Assembly: GCA_028817635.1 (NCBI GenBank)
Contig: JAPPPH010000489.1
Span: 1-7,618, forward strand
Origin: Verrucomicrobiales bacterium
Lineage (GTDB): Bacteria; Verrucomicrobiota; Verrucomicrobiia; Limisphaerales; UBA1096
Direction of reading: 5' to 3'
DNA: 7,618 nt
This document shows positions 1 through 5,490 of this stretch, piece by piece. The notes beneath the pieces were generated by a model. It worked only from the letters and a program-made list of their open reading frames with translations. It was not told the DNA's origin and made no database searches. The position numbers were made by a program, and so were the translations under genes. Positions within the stretch are counted from its first letter, which is position 1. Each line of letters opens with the position of its first letter.

Positions 1-503
1 GTGATGATCTCGGAAATGAAAAACCAGTTCCCCAACCGCCGGCTGATGAGGTTGGTGTGTTTACCGATAAATCCCAAACCGGCGCGTTGGCCAAGGTCGC
101 GCTCCAGCAACGGACCGGTGTCCACATACCAAAGGGAGCGAGCGCCCTCGCCGGCCAGCGTCTGGACACTCTCCGTCAATTGGCCAAGCGCTTGGCCAAG
201 CGTGTCGTGGTAATCAGAGTAACGCGCATACCGGGCGATGACGCCGCGATCCGCCGCCTCGCTTGGCTCTGGCTCGCCTCCGTAACTCGCCGCAAGTGTA
301 ATAACGGAACGTGCGTTCTCCAGCACAAGTTGCGGATCAACACGCTTGTGCGCGTTACGCTCCAGCCAACCCATCGTGCCGTGGCGCTGATCCTTCAGCC
401 AGTTGAGAAAATGCCCGGCGCTCTCGGGCGGCTCGGCGGTAGTGAACCGGCAATCGTCGAATCCCAACTCGAGGGCATGCTGGCGGATTGCCGCCTTCAT
501 CAT
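1..503 (-). CDS. queG: Epoxyqueuosine reductase QueG, N-terminal part (runs off left edge)
   Basis: QueG carries out the last step of queuosine synthesis, reducing epoxyqueuosine to queuosine at the wobble base of GUN tRNAs with cobalamin and two 4Fe-4S clusters. I translated the minus strand directly. There is no stop before the window edge, and 167 residues are visible out of the roughly 350 usual for the family. Family landmarks are GWLERN (45-50), the ARSVI segment (64-68), YARYSDYHD (92-100), WYVDTGP (125-131) whose Asp128 aligns with the proposed catalytic acid, and AGLGFIGKHTNLI (141-153). The Fe-S ligands lie outside the window. The start is ATG at 503, whose ATGA overlaps the aroK stop; a second ATG follows at 500. 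No clear Shine-Dalgarno is seen, so translational coupling to aroK is likely. Residues 102-108 (LGQALGQ) and 137-139 (LGQ) are encoded by TTGGCCAA repeats. The family call is strong; the regulation is inferred. Confidence 0.92.
   Translation of the reverse strand, partial: MMKAAIRQHALELGFDDCRFTTAEPPESAGHFLNWLKDQRHGTMGWLERNAHKRVDPQLVLENARSVITLAASYGGEPEPSEAADRGVIARYARYSDYHDTLGQALGQLTESVQTLAGEGARSLWYVDTGPLLERDLGQRAGLGFIGKHTNLISRRLGNWFFISEII
180..199. repeat. Tandem TTGGCCAA pair inside queG
   Basis: The 20-bp stretch TTGGCCAAGCGCTTGGCCAA contains two copies of the palindrome at a 12-bp period. On the minus strand it encodes LGQALGQ (queG residues 102-108), the same peptide as the pair in the unrelated hisA. 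A further single copy is at 87-94 (LGQ, residues 137-139). Confidence 0.95.
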
Positions 504-1039
504 GCACGCGCAACAGTCGCCGAGCGATATTGGCTGAGGATGAGCTGGGCGACGTCCTTGGCCGAGCGGTATTCGGTGTTCACCAACATGTCAGCCCGGC
601 CATAGGCTGGCTTGCGTTCCTCCATGAGTTCGTCGATGCGCTGCCGGGGATTCTCCGTCTGCAACAGCGGCCGGTGCGACTGATCCTTCACCCGGCGCCA
701 GATCGAGTCCGGCGAGGCCCAAAGACAAAAGACCATGGCATACTGTTTCATGGTGTCCATGTTGGCGTGATCGACCAGCAACCCGCCTCCCGTGGCGATG
801 ACTGTGTGATTGCGTTCAGCCAAGCGCGTGACCACCTCACGCTCGTAACGGCGGAAGGTCTCCTCCCCGTGTTCCTCGAAAATTCGTGGGATACTCATCC
901 CAACGTGTTCCTCGATGAATTGGTCGGTATCCAAAAACTCGAATCCACTGACCTTGGCAACAACACGCCCCACGGCCGTCTTGCCGCAGCCCATGAAGCC
1001 GGTCAGTGCGATGTTTTGAATGTTCCGATCCGCAGCCAC
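500..1039 (-). CDS. aroK: Shikimate kinase
   Basis: This enzyme phosphorylates shikimate with ATP to shikimate 3-phosphate, in the cytosolic chorismate pathway. With the GTG start at 1039 the protein is 179 residues, the usual family size. Visible motifs are the Walker A loop GFMGCGKT (14-21), the DTD shikimate/Mg site (37-39), the shikimate-binding Arg in the FRRYE segment (62-66), the GGG turn (84-86), the LID arginine in HRPLL (122-126), and ERKPAY (141-146) with the late ATP-site arginine. The reading frame stays open upstream to an ATG at 1147, but that 36-residue Arg-rich extension is atypical and would cross the presumed cotH promoter, so I prefer 1039. The stop overlaps the queG start (ATGATGA), suggesting a two-gene unit of unrelated pathways. 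No exact TTGGCCAA is present; a one-mismatch copy (TTGGCCGA) lies at 557-564. Confidence 0.93.
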   Translation of the reverse strand: MAADRNIQNIALTGFMGCGKTAVGRVVAKVSGFEFLDTDQFIEEHVGMSIPRIFEEHGEETFRRYEREVVTRLAERNHTVIATGGGLLVDHANMDTMKQYAMVFCLWASPDSIWRRVKDQSHRPLLQTENPRQRIDELMEERKPAYGRADMLVNTEYRSAKDVAQLILSQYRSATVARA

Positions 1040-1087
1040 GCCCCGAACGTACAACAATCGTAAATCGGTTGCCCGACTTTTCACCCG

Positions 1088-1120
1088 AAACTCGACCCTC
1101 CTGCACGTACACCCTACGCT
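1088..1120 (+). promoter_or_regulatory. Putative cotH promoter with shared 14-bp word
   Basis: The word AAACTCGACCCTCC (1088-1101) recurs exactly upstream of hisA. Taking CTCGAC (1091-1096) as the -35 box, an 18-bp spacer leads to TACGCT (1115-1120) as the -10. The predicted transcription start falls at about the GTG at 1129, so the message may be leaderless. The hisA copy has the same spacing (CTCGAC, 18 bp, TAGACT). The boxes match the sigma-70 consensus poorly; the main support is that the two sites agree with each other. Confidence 0.4.
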
Positions 1121-1128
1121 GGTTGCGC

Positions 1129-2736
1129 GTGAATCAATTGGCCTCAATCACTCTGTACCTCGGGGTTGGTATGGCAACCCCGCTGGCTGCCCAACCGACA
1201 GCGGATGAGTTTTACCGGCGCGACACGGTGCAAACAATCCACCTAAATATCAGCAAGGGAAACCTGCAAAAAATGCACGACGCCCTACCGGAGCGCATTT
1301 ACGTGCCCGGCACATTCCGCTGGGGAAATGTGAAACTGAAAAACGTCGGCATCCGCTACAAGGGCAACAGTTCCTCGCGGCCGCAGCAACGGCACAAGCG
1401 CAGTTTTCTCATCAAGGTCAACGAGTTTGAAAAAGGCACACGCTTCCTCGGGCTGCGCCGCATCGCTTTGGACAACGGTGTCCAATTCGGCAGCCTATTC
1501 AGCGAGCCGGTCGTCACGGAAATCCTTCGCGCCGAGGGCATCCCGGCATCGCGCCACAACTACGCGCGTGTTTTTCTCAACGAAAAATTCATCGGCGTGT
1601 ACGGTAACGTCGAGCGCATCGACGAGTCGTTCGTCGAGACGCACTTCCCCGGTAAAAAAGGCCCACTCTACAAGGTCCACATGCCCGGCCCCGGCGCCAT
1701 GCTGAACTACGCCGGTGACGATGTGGACGAATACAAAAAAGCCTTCGAACCCAAAACCAAGTCCGCCGACAAAAAATACGACAAACTCATCGAGCTGTTT
1801 CGAACCATCGAACTGAGTCTGAAATCGAAAGACAGCACATCCCTTGAGCAGCGGCTCCGGCTCGATGAGTTTTTGAAAACCACCGCCATCATGCTTTACG
1901 CCGGTTGCTTCGACCAGCTCACCGGCTGGAATCCTCACAACTACTATCTCTACCAGCATGCGGACTCGGGCAAATGGAGTTACATTCCGTGGGATCTCGA
2001 CGTCGGATTCGCTGACCGTGCCTTCGGGCGGCTGCCTGTTCTCGAAGGCTGGAATGCCGCCTGGCCGGTTCCCGGCGGCCCGCGCAAGCCAATCCTCGAG
2101 GCGATCGTCACCCAGCCAGAGTTGCTCAAGCGATACCGCACCATCGCCGATGGCATACTGGAAAAACATTTCAAACCGGAGAAGCTGCACCGGCGATTCG
2201 ACTCACTGCACGACCTCATCCGGGGCGACCTTGCCAAGGACCCCTTCCCCAAGCGCCGCATCACGAACCCAAATGATAAGGGGTACAAGGATATCCTTAA
2301 CAAACTCAAGCAGTTCACCACAAAGCGGTATCAACTGGCTCGACGCCAACTTGACCAACCCGGCGAACGCCCCAAACAACATCCCGGTTACCGGCCAAGA
2401 AACCATCGTGACCCGGCCCCGGGTGACGCCCCCAACGGCCCGACCGGGCTGAAGGTCGTTTCCGTTACCCAAAACACCGTCAGGCTCCAGTGGAATGACA
2501 ATGCGGATAACGAGGCCGGTCACGTCGTGCAGCGTGCCAGCCGCGAGACCAATTGGAAATTTCGCAACCACATCCCCCGGCCCGGCCGGAGTGAGACTCA
2601 AGCCATCGATGATCGCGTCGCCCCCGGGCAAACGTACCGCTACCGCGTCTACGCAGCGTTTCAATCGCCGCGCGGCATGACCGGCTCCAGGCCCTCCAAC
2701 GAGGTTGAAGTCACCACCAAAAAAAGGGACGAGTAA
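1129..2736 (+). CDS. Exported CotH-kinase-family protein with C-terminal Fn3 domain
   Basis: The protein has 535 residues from GTG 1129. A hydrophobic N-terminus ending near ATPLAAQ (16-22) looks like a signal peptide; the in-frame TTG at 1123 would add Met-Arg and give it a positive charge, so the start is uncertain. Residues about 35-400 match the CotH kinase fold: RYKGNSS (76-82), a GVYGNVERIDESFVETHF stretch (156-173) like the family's GxYxxxExxDxxF motif, NYYLY (271-275) and YIPWDLDVGF (285-294), whose acidic residues are the likely metal/catalytic site. A Pro-rich linker (about 408-436) leads to a fibronectin type III domain (about 437-531: GLKVVSV, VRLQW, YRYRVYA). CotH proteins are atypical kinases, in Bacillus phosphorylating spore-coat proteins. 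Here an exported role on surface or extracellular proteins is inferred and the substrate is unknown. No Shine-Dalgarno and no TTGGCCAA repeat are present. Confidence 0.85.
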   Translation: MNQLASITLYLGVGMATPLAAQPTADEFYRRDTVQTIHLNISKGNLQKMHDALPERIYVPGTFRWGNVKLKNVGIRYKGNSSSRPQQRHKRSFLIKVNEFEKGTRFLGLRRIALDNGVQFGSLFSEPVVTEILRAEGIPASRHNYARVFLNEKFIGVYGNVERIDESFVETHFPGKKGPLYKVHMPGPGAMLNYAGDDVDEYKKAFEPKTKSADKKYDKLIELFRTIELSLKSKDSTSLEQRLRLDEFLKTTAIMLYAGCFDQLTGWNPHNYYLYQHADSGKWSYIPWDLDVGFADRAFGRLPVLEGWNAAWPVPGGPRKPILEAIVTQPELLKRYRTIADGILEKHFKPEKLHRRFDSLHDLIRGDLAKDPFPKRRITNPNDKGYKDILNKLKQFTTKRYQLARRQLDQPGERPKQHPGYRPRNHRDPAPGDAPNGPTGLKVVSVTQNTVRLQWNDNADNEAGHVVQRASRETNWKFRNHIPRPGRSETQAIDDRVAPGQTYRYRVYAAFQSPRGMTGSRPSNEVEVTTKKRDE

Positions 2737-2747
2737 TGATTCCGCGA

Positions 2748-2780
2748 AAACTCGACCCTCCCCGTGGACGGTCTTAGACT
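2748..2780 (+). promoter_or_regulatory. Putative hisA promoter, same design as cotH promoter
   Basis: The 14-bp word AAACTCGACCCTCC (2748-2761) starts 11 bp after the cotH stop. CTCGAC (2751-2756), an 18-bp spacer and TAGACT (2775-2780) reproduce the arrangement upstream of cotH. The GTG start of hisA lies six bases after the -10-like box, leaving no room for a Shine-Dalgarno, so a leaderless transcript is inferred. Its presence suggests hisA is transcribed independently, although read-through from cotH cannot be excluded because no terminator is visible between the two genes. Confidence 0.45.
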
Positions 2781-2786
2781 GCGCCT

Positions 2787-3578
2787 GTGTTTAGGCCGTG
2801 CATCGACCTGCATGACGGCAGGGTGAAACAGATCGTCGGAGGCTCCATCGACGACAACCAACCCGACGCGCTCCGCACCAATTTCATCTCGGAAAAACCG
2901 CCCGCTTGGTTCGCCGAATTGTACCGCCGCGACAACCTTCGTGGAGGCCACGTCATCAAGCTGGGCCAGGGGAACGACGAAGCCGCTCGCGAGGCACTCG
3001 CCGCCTGGCCGGACGGACTGCAGGTCGGCGGCGGCATCACGGCCGACAACGCCACCGAATGGATCGATGCCGGGGCATCGCACATCATCGTCACCTCGTG
3101 GCTCTTTCGCGACGGCCGACTCGATGAGGGTCGGCTCGGTCAGCTTGGCCAAGCGCTTGGCCAAGCGCGGCTCGTCATCGACCTCAGTTGCCGCAAACGC
3201 GATGGCGACTACTTCGTCGTCACCGATCGCTGGCAGACCTTCACGGATCTCCGCGTCAACGCTGACACGCTGGGCCACCTGGCCAAGCACTGCGACGAAT
3301 TCCTCATTCACGGCGTCGATGTCGAGGGCCTTGGCCAAGGGATCGATGAGGCGCTCGTTCAACTGATCGCCGAACACAGCCCCATTCCCGCCACCTACGC
3401 CGGGGGAGCCAAGTCGATGGAGGATTTACAACGCGTCACCGCGCTTGGCCAAGGGCGGGTTCACCTCACCGTTGGCTCCGCGCTCGACATCTTCGGCGGC
3501 AGCGGCGTGCGCTACGAAGACGCCGTGGCGTTTAACCGAAAAGATGGCGCGGACTCGCAGGCTCGTCCCTCCAACTGA
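2787..3578 (+). CDS. hisA: ProFAR isomerase HisA, eukaryotic (HIS6-like) type
   Basis: HisA isomerises ProFAR to PRFAR by an Amadori rearrangement, the fourth step of histidine synthesis; it is a cytosolic TIM barrel. The 263-residue protein matches the eukaryotic HIS6/plant HISN3 branch rather than ordinary bacterial HisA: FRPCIDLHDGRVKQIVGGS (2-20), GGHVIKLG (53-60), LQVGGGI (78-84), HIIVTSWLF (99-107), LVIDLSCRKRDG (129-140), DRWQTF (147-152), FLIHGVDVEG (172-181) and TVGSALDIFGG (228-238). Likely catalytic aspartates are Asp7 (CID) and Asp132 (IDLS). The start is GTG 2787, because the conserved N-terminus begins immediately and no room exists upstream. No other his gene is in the window. 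Four TTGGCCAA copies encode LGQ at residues 120-122, 124-126, 182-184 and 220-222, without visibly lengthening the protein. The last dozen residues are a polar tail. Confidence 0.93.
   Translation: MFRPCIDLHDGRVKQIVGGSIDDNQPDALRTNFISEKPPAWFAELYRRDNLRGGHVIKLGQGNDEAAREALAAWPDGLQVGGGITADNATEWIDAGASHIIVTSWLFRDGRLDEGRLGQLGQALGQARLVIDLSCRKRDGDYFVVTDRWQTFTDLRVNADTLGHLAKHCDEFLIHGVDVEGLGQGIDEALVQLIAEHSPIPATYAGGAKSMEDLQRVTALGQGRVHLTVGSALDIFGGSGVRYEDAVAFNRKDGADSQARPSN
3145..3164. repeat. Tandem TTGGCCAA pair inside hisA
   Basis: Two exact TTGGCCAA copies lie 12 bp apart, each followed by GCGC, the same arrangement as the pair inside queG. In frame they encode LGQALGQ (residues 120-126), preceded by another LGQ (117-119) written with different codons. 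Two further single copies lie in the same gene at 3331-3338 and 3445-3452, both read as LGQG. Confidence 0.95.
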
Positions 3579-3618
3579 AACCAAGCGTAATCCTAAAAAA
3601 TCTTATTGTGACAACAAA

Positions 3619-3646
3619 AAAACCCCGCTTGGCCAAGCGGGGTTTT
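3619..3646. terminator. Bidirectional terminator built on the TTGGCCAA palindrome
   Basis: A 28-bp perfect palindrome (arms AAAACCCCGCTTGG and CCAAGCGGGGTTTT) sits between the convergent hisA (stop at 3578) and the epimerase (stop at 3668). On the plus strand the GC-rich stem is followed by TTTT; on the minus strand the A-run at 3616-3622 supplies a longer T-tract. It can therefore terminate both transcripts. The centre of the stem is CGCTTGGCCAAGCG, a copy of the dispersed palindrome (core 3629-3636). Confidence 0.9.
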
Positions 3647-3667
3647 CGGTCAAATTGAGCGCAGCCC

Positions 3668-4804
3668 TTATTTCGTGCTGAACTTGTGGATGGTGGTCTG
3701 CGTGTACTTTTCCTTTGGACGCAGCACCGTGCTCGGGAACTGCGGCTGGTTGATGGAGTCCGGGTAATGCTGGGTTTCCAGACAGAACGCGTTGCGGAAC
3801 TCGTACTTCCAACCGCCCTTGCCCACCTCGGAGCCGTCCAGATAGTTGCCGGTGTAAAACTGGATACCCGGCTCGGTGGTGAAAATCTCCAGCACACGTC
3901 CAGACCCACCCTCCTCGACACGGGCCGCAAGACTCAGCTTGCCGAACTCGGTCTTGTTGAGACAGTAGTTGTGATCGTACCCACCCGGGTCACCGGTCAG
4001 CTTGGCGATCCGCGCACCGATCTTGGTCGGCTTGAGGAAACTCATCACGTCATCAACTTTCAGGATTTCGCCGGTCGGGATGCCTGTGTTGTCGACTGGG
4101 GTGTAGTGGTCGGCATTCAGATGCAGCACGTGGTCGAGAATCGTGCCCTTGCCGGCCAGATTCCAGTAGGCGTGGTTGGTGAGGTTCACCGGGGTCGCCT
4201 TGTCGGTGGTGGCGAGGTAGTCGATCCGCAGCTCATTGTCGTCGGTGAGCGTGTAGGTCACCTTCATCTTTAGTGCGCCGGGATAACCTTCATCGCCGTC
4301 CGGGCTCGTGTGGCTGAATGCCACCGCCTGGCCGTTCTTGCTGCGCACGACGCGCGCGGACCAGACCTTCTTGTCGATGCCGATATTTCCACCGTGGAGG
4401 TGGTTCGGATCGTTGTTCGTGGCCAGAGTGTATTCCTTGCCCTCGAGCGTGAACTTACCCTTGGCGATGCGGTTGGCCACACGGCCGGTGGTCACACCGA
4501 GGTAGGAATGTCCATCGAGGTAATCCTCAAGTTTGTCATGCCCGAGCACCACGTCGCCGAGTTTGCCGTTTTTATCCGGCACATGCATCTCGGTGAGCAT
4601 TGCGCCGTAGGTGATGATCTTCGCCTTCAACCCGTTTTTGTTGGTCAGGATGTAGGCATCCACCTTTTTGCCGTCTTCGGTTTTTCCAAATGCTTCTTTT
4701 TTCACGGAACCCTTCTTTTTCTTTTTCGCGGCCAAGGCCGGTTGCTCGACTGCCGCGCCGGCAAGGAGCATCCCCGCCGCAAAAAGTGCCATTGTTTTCT
4801 TCAT
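3668..4804 (-). CDS. galM: Exported aldose 1-epimerase (galactose mutarotase)
   Basis: Aldose 1-epimerase interconverts the alpha and beta anomers of aldoses such as galactose and glucose. The 378-residue protein begins with MKKTMALFAAGMLLAG and a signal peptide ending near QPALA (21-25), followed by a Lys run, so it probably acts in the periplasm or outside the cell. Family residues present are GRVANRI (107-113) with the substrate-binding Asn-Arg, NHLHGG (134-139), NLTNHAYWNL (207-216) with catalytic acid His211, GGYDHNY (274-280) with the sugar-binding Asp277, and CLETQHYPDS (341-350) with catalytic base Glu343. Length is near the family norm plus the leader. It is monocistronic: a promoter lies at 4854-4882 and a palindromic terminator just beyond its stop. 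No strong Shine-Dalgarno is seen. The export suggests a role in polysaccharide breakdown rather than an intracellular Leloir pathway, which is inference. Confidence 0.94.
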   Translation of the reverse strand: MKKTMALFAAGMLLAGAAVEQPALAAKKKKKGSVKKEAFGKTEDGKKVDAYILTNKNGLKAKIITYGAMLTEMHVPDKNGKLGDVVLGHDKLEDYLDGHSYLGVTTGRVANRIAKGKFTLEGKEYTLATNNDPNHLHGGNIGIDKKVWSARVVRSKNGQAVAFSHTSPDGDEGYPGALKMKVTYTLTDDNELRIDYLATTDKATPVNLTNHAYWNLAGKGTILDHVLHLNADHYTPVDNTGIPTGEILKVDDVMSFLKPTKIGARIAKLTGDPGGYDHNYCLNKTEFGKLSLAARVEEGGSGRVLEIFTTEPGIQFYTGNYLDGSEVGKGGWKYEFRNAFCLETQHYPDSINQPQFPSTVLRPKEKYTQTTIHKFSTK

Positions 4805-4853
4805 AATTTCTGTCAGTTATCCCGCCGTTTGGCGTGGTGTGAAGTGGCGCACG

Positions 4854-4882
4854 TTTCTATTGGCCAACCTGCCCGCTGTCAA
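4854..4882 (-). promoter_or_regulatory. Sigma-70-type promoter of the aldose epimerase
   Basis: Read on the minus strand, a perfect TTGACA -35 box (4877-4882) is separated by 17 bp from TAGAAA (4854-4859), predicting a start near 4847 and a leader of about 40 nt before the ATG at 4804. The last eight bases of the spacer, touching the -10 box, are an exact TTGGCCAA (4860-4867). That places the dispersed repeat where a bound protein or methyl group could affect transcription; this effect is speculative. Confidence 0.65.
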
Positions 4883-4898
4883 CGCCATTCGAAACCAA

Positions 4899-4914
4899 GC
4901 GCTTGGCCAAGCGC
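4899..4914. repeat. Extended TTGGCCAA palindrome, left flank of the double-hairpin element
   Basis: A perfect 16-bp palindrome, GCGCTTGGCCAAGCGC. It is preceded by CCAA at 4895-4898, so that CCAAGCGCTTGG is an overlapping palindrome; this looks like a remnant of a second unit at the 12-bp period seen in queG and hisA. It lies 20 bp left of the first hairpin of the double-hairpin element. Confidence 0.93.
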
Positions 4915-4934
4915 AGACATCCTGATCAAAAACT

Positions 4935-5067
4935 CCCTCTCCCTGGACAGGGAGAGGGCCGGGGTGAGGGTGGATTTAAGTTTTTCACGGGATCGCAACT
5001 CGCCGACCAGTTTCAGTCCTCCCCCTCATCCGGCTTACGGCCACCTTCTCCCCCGCGGGGGAGAAGG
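4935..5067. repeat. REP-like double-hairpin intergenic element
   Basis: Hairpin 1 is CCCTCTCCCT (4935-4944), loop GGAC, then AGGGAGAGGG (4949-4958). Hairpin 2 is the perfect 24-bp palindrome at 5044-5067, with arms CCTTCTCCCCCG and CGGGGGAGAAGG. Between them CCGGGGTGAGGG (4959-4970) is nearly complementary to CCCTCATCCGG, starting at about 5025, so the whole unit can fold as a larger imperfect inverted repeat. This architecture resembles the REP/MITE-like intergenic repeats rich in CCCTCTCCC and GGTGAGGG found in many bacterial genomes. It encodes no protein and no transposase is nearby. Confidence 0.75.
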
Positions 5068-5080
5068 AATTCAAATAATG

Positions 5081-5094
5081 CGCTTGGCCAAGCG
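5081..5094. repeat. TTGGCCAA palindrome, right flank of the double-hairpin element
   Basis: A perfect 14-bp palindrome, CGCTTGGCCAAGCG, 13 bp right of the second hairpin. It is identical to the central 14 bp of the left-flank copy. Between this copy and the rplW terminator stem there are only five bases. Confidence 0.93.
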
Positions 5095-5099
5095 ATAAA

Positions 5100-5127
5100 A
5101 AACGGGAACCGTCATCGGTTCCCGTTT
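5100..5127 (-). terminator. Rho-independent terminator of the ribosomal operon
   Basis: A 12-bp perfect stem (AAACGGGAACCG / CGGTTCCCGTTT) with a four-base loop lies 22 bp beyond the rplW stop. On the minus strand the run of A at 5097-5102 becomes a T-tract at the end of the stem. It ends the fusA-rpsJ-rplC-rplD-rplW transcript before the epimerase region. Confidence 0.9.
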
Positions 5128-5149
5128 GAGAATAATTTGTGCGCTTAGC

Positions 5150-5485
5150 CTAGGTGAGGGTGATTTGATCGCCCTCCTTGAGGGTGACGATCGCCTTTTT
5201 CCACCGGGGGGTACGCCCTTCGTGGCGGGTGCGCTTGCGACGCAGACGGCCGTTCATGTTCATGGTGTTGACTCGATCAACCTTGACCTTGAATAGGATC
5301 TCCACAGCACGGCGAATGTCGTTCTTGTCGGCGGCCGGGTTGGCCACGAGGTGAACCTGCTGTCGAATGGCGGCCTTGCCCCCTTTCTTTTGGGCGGCCA
5401 GTTCGGCCATCTCATCGCAGCGTTCCTGCACGGCCATAACCTTCTCGGTCAGGCGTACTGTTTTAATGACATCAAATGGGCTCAT
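5150..5485 (-). CDS. rplW: Ribosomal protein uL23 (L23)
   Basis: L23 binds 23S rRNA at the polypeptide exit site of the large subunit, where it docks trigger factor and the signal recognition particle. The 111-residue protein shows the family features: an RLTEK start motif (11-15), the DIRRAVEILFKVKVDRVNT segment (56-74), a basic loop (79-96) that reaches into rRNA, and a C-terminal strand ending in GDQITLT. It is slightly longer than the common 95-100 residues. The start is 5 bp after the rplD stop with no clear Shine-Dalgarno, so it is probably translated by coupling. It is the last gene of the operon: a strong terminator follows and rplB, its usual neighbour, is absent. Confidence 0.95.
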   Translation of the reverse strand: MSPFDVIKTVRLTEKVMAVQERCDEMAELAAQKKGGKAAIRQQVHLVANPAADKNDIRRAVEILFKVKVDRVNTMNMNGRLRRKRTRHEGRTPRWKKAIVTLKEGDQITLT

Positions 5486-5490
5486 GTTGG

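Noticed and set aside
57..605. Open frame of 182 codons on the plus strand
   Set aside because: It is the antisense shadow of queG and the end of aroK; the minus-strand translation shows clear QueG and shikimate kinase motifs.
1040..1147. N-terminal extension of aroK up to the ATG at 1147
   Set aside because: The added 36 residues are Arg/Cys-rich, unlike shikimate kinases, and would overlap the presumed cotH start region; GTG 1039 gives a normal-length enzyme.
1495..2190. Open frame of 231 codons on the minus strand
   Set aside because: It lies entirely opposite cotH, whose plus-strand product has recognisable CotH motifs; the antisense protein shows none.
2661..3377. Open frame of 238 codons on the minus strand
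   Set aside because: Antisense to hisA; the sense frame matches HisA throughout.
4935..5067. Non-coding RNA or riboswitch in the galM-rplW gap
   Set aside because: The hairpins match a REP-like repeat architecture and lie upstream of the galM promoter, not in its leader; no known riboswitch core is apparent.
87..5094. CRISPR array
   Set aside because: The TTGGCCAA copies are short, irregularly spaced, mostly inside genes, and have no spacer-repeat periodicity.
4310..5098. Open frame of 262 codons on the plus strand spanning the intergenic region
   Set aside because: Its first half is antisense to galM and its second half runs through promoter and hairpin elements; no family resemblance is seen.
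4903..5148. Small plus-strand frame over the double-hairpin element
   Set aside because: The product is a translation of the repeat itself (Pro/Gly/Arg-rich) with no start signal.
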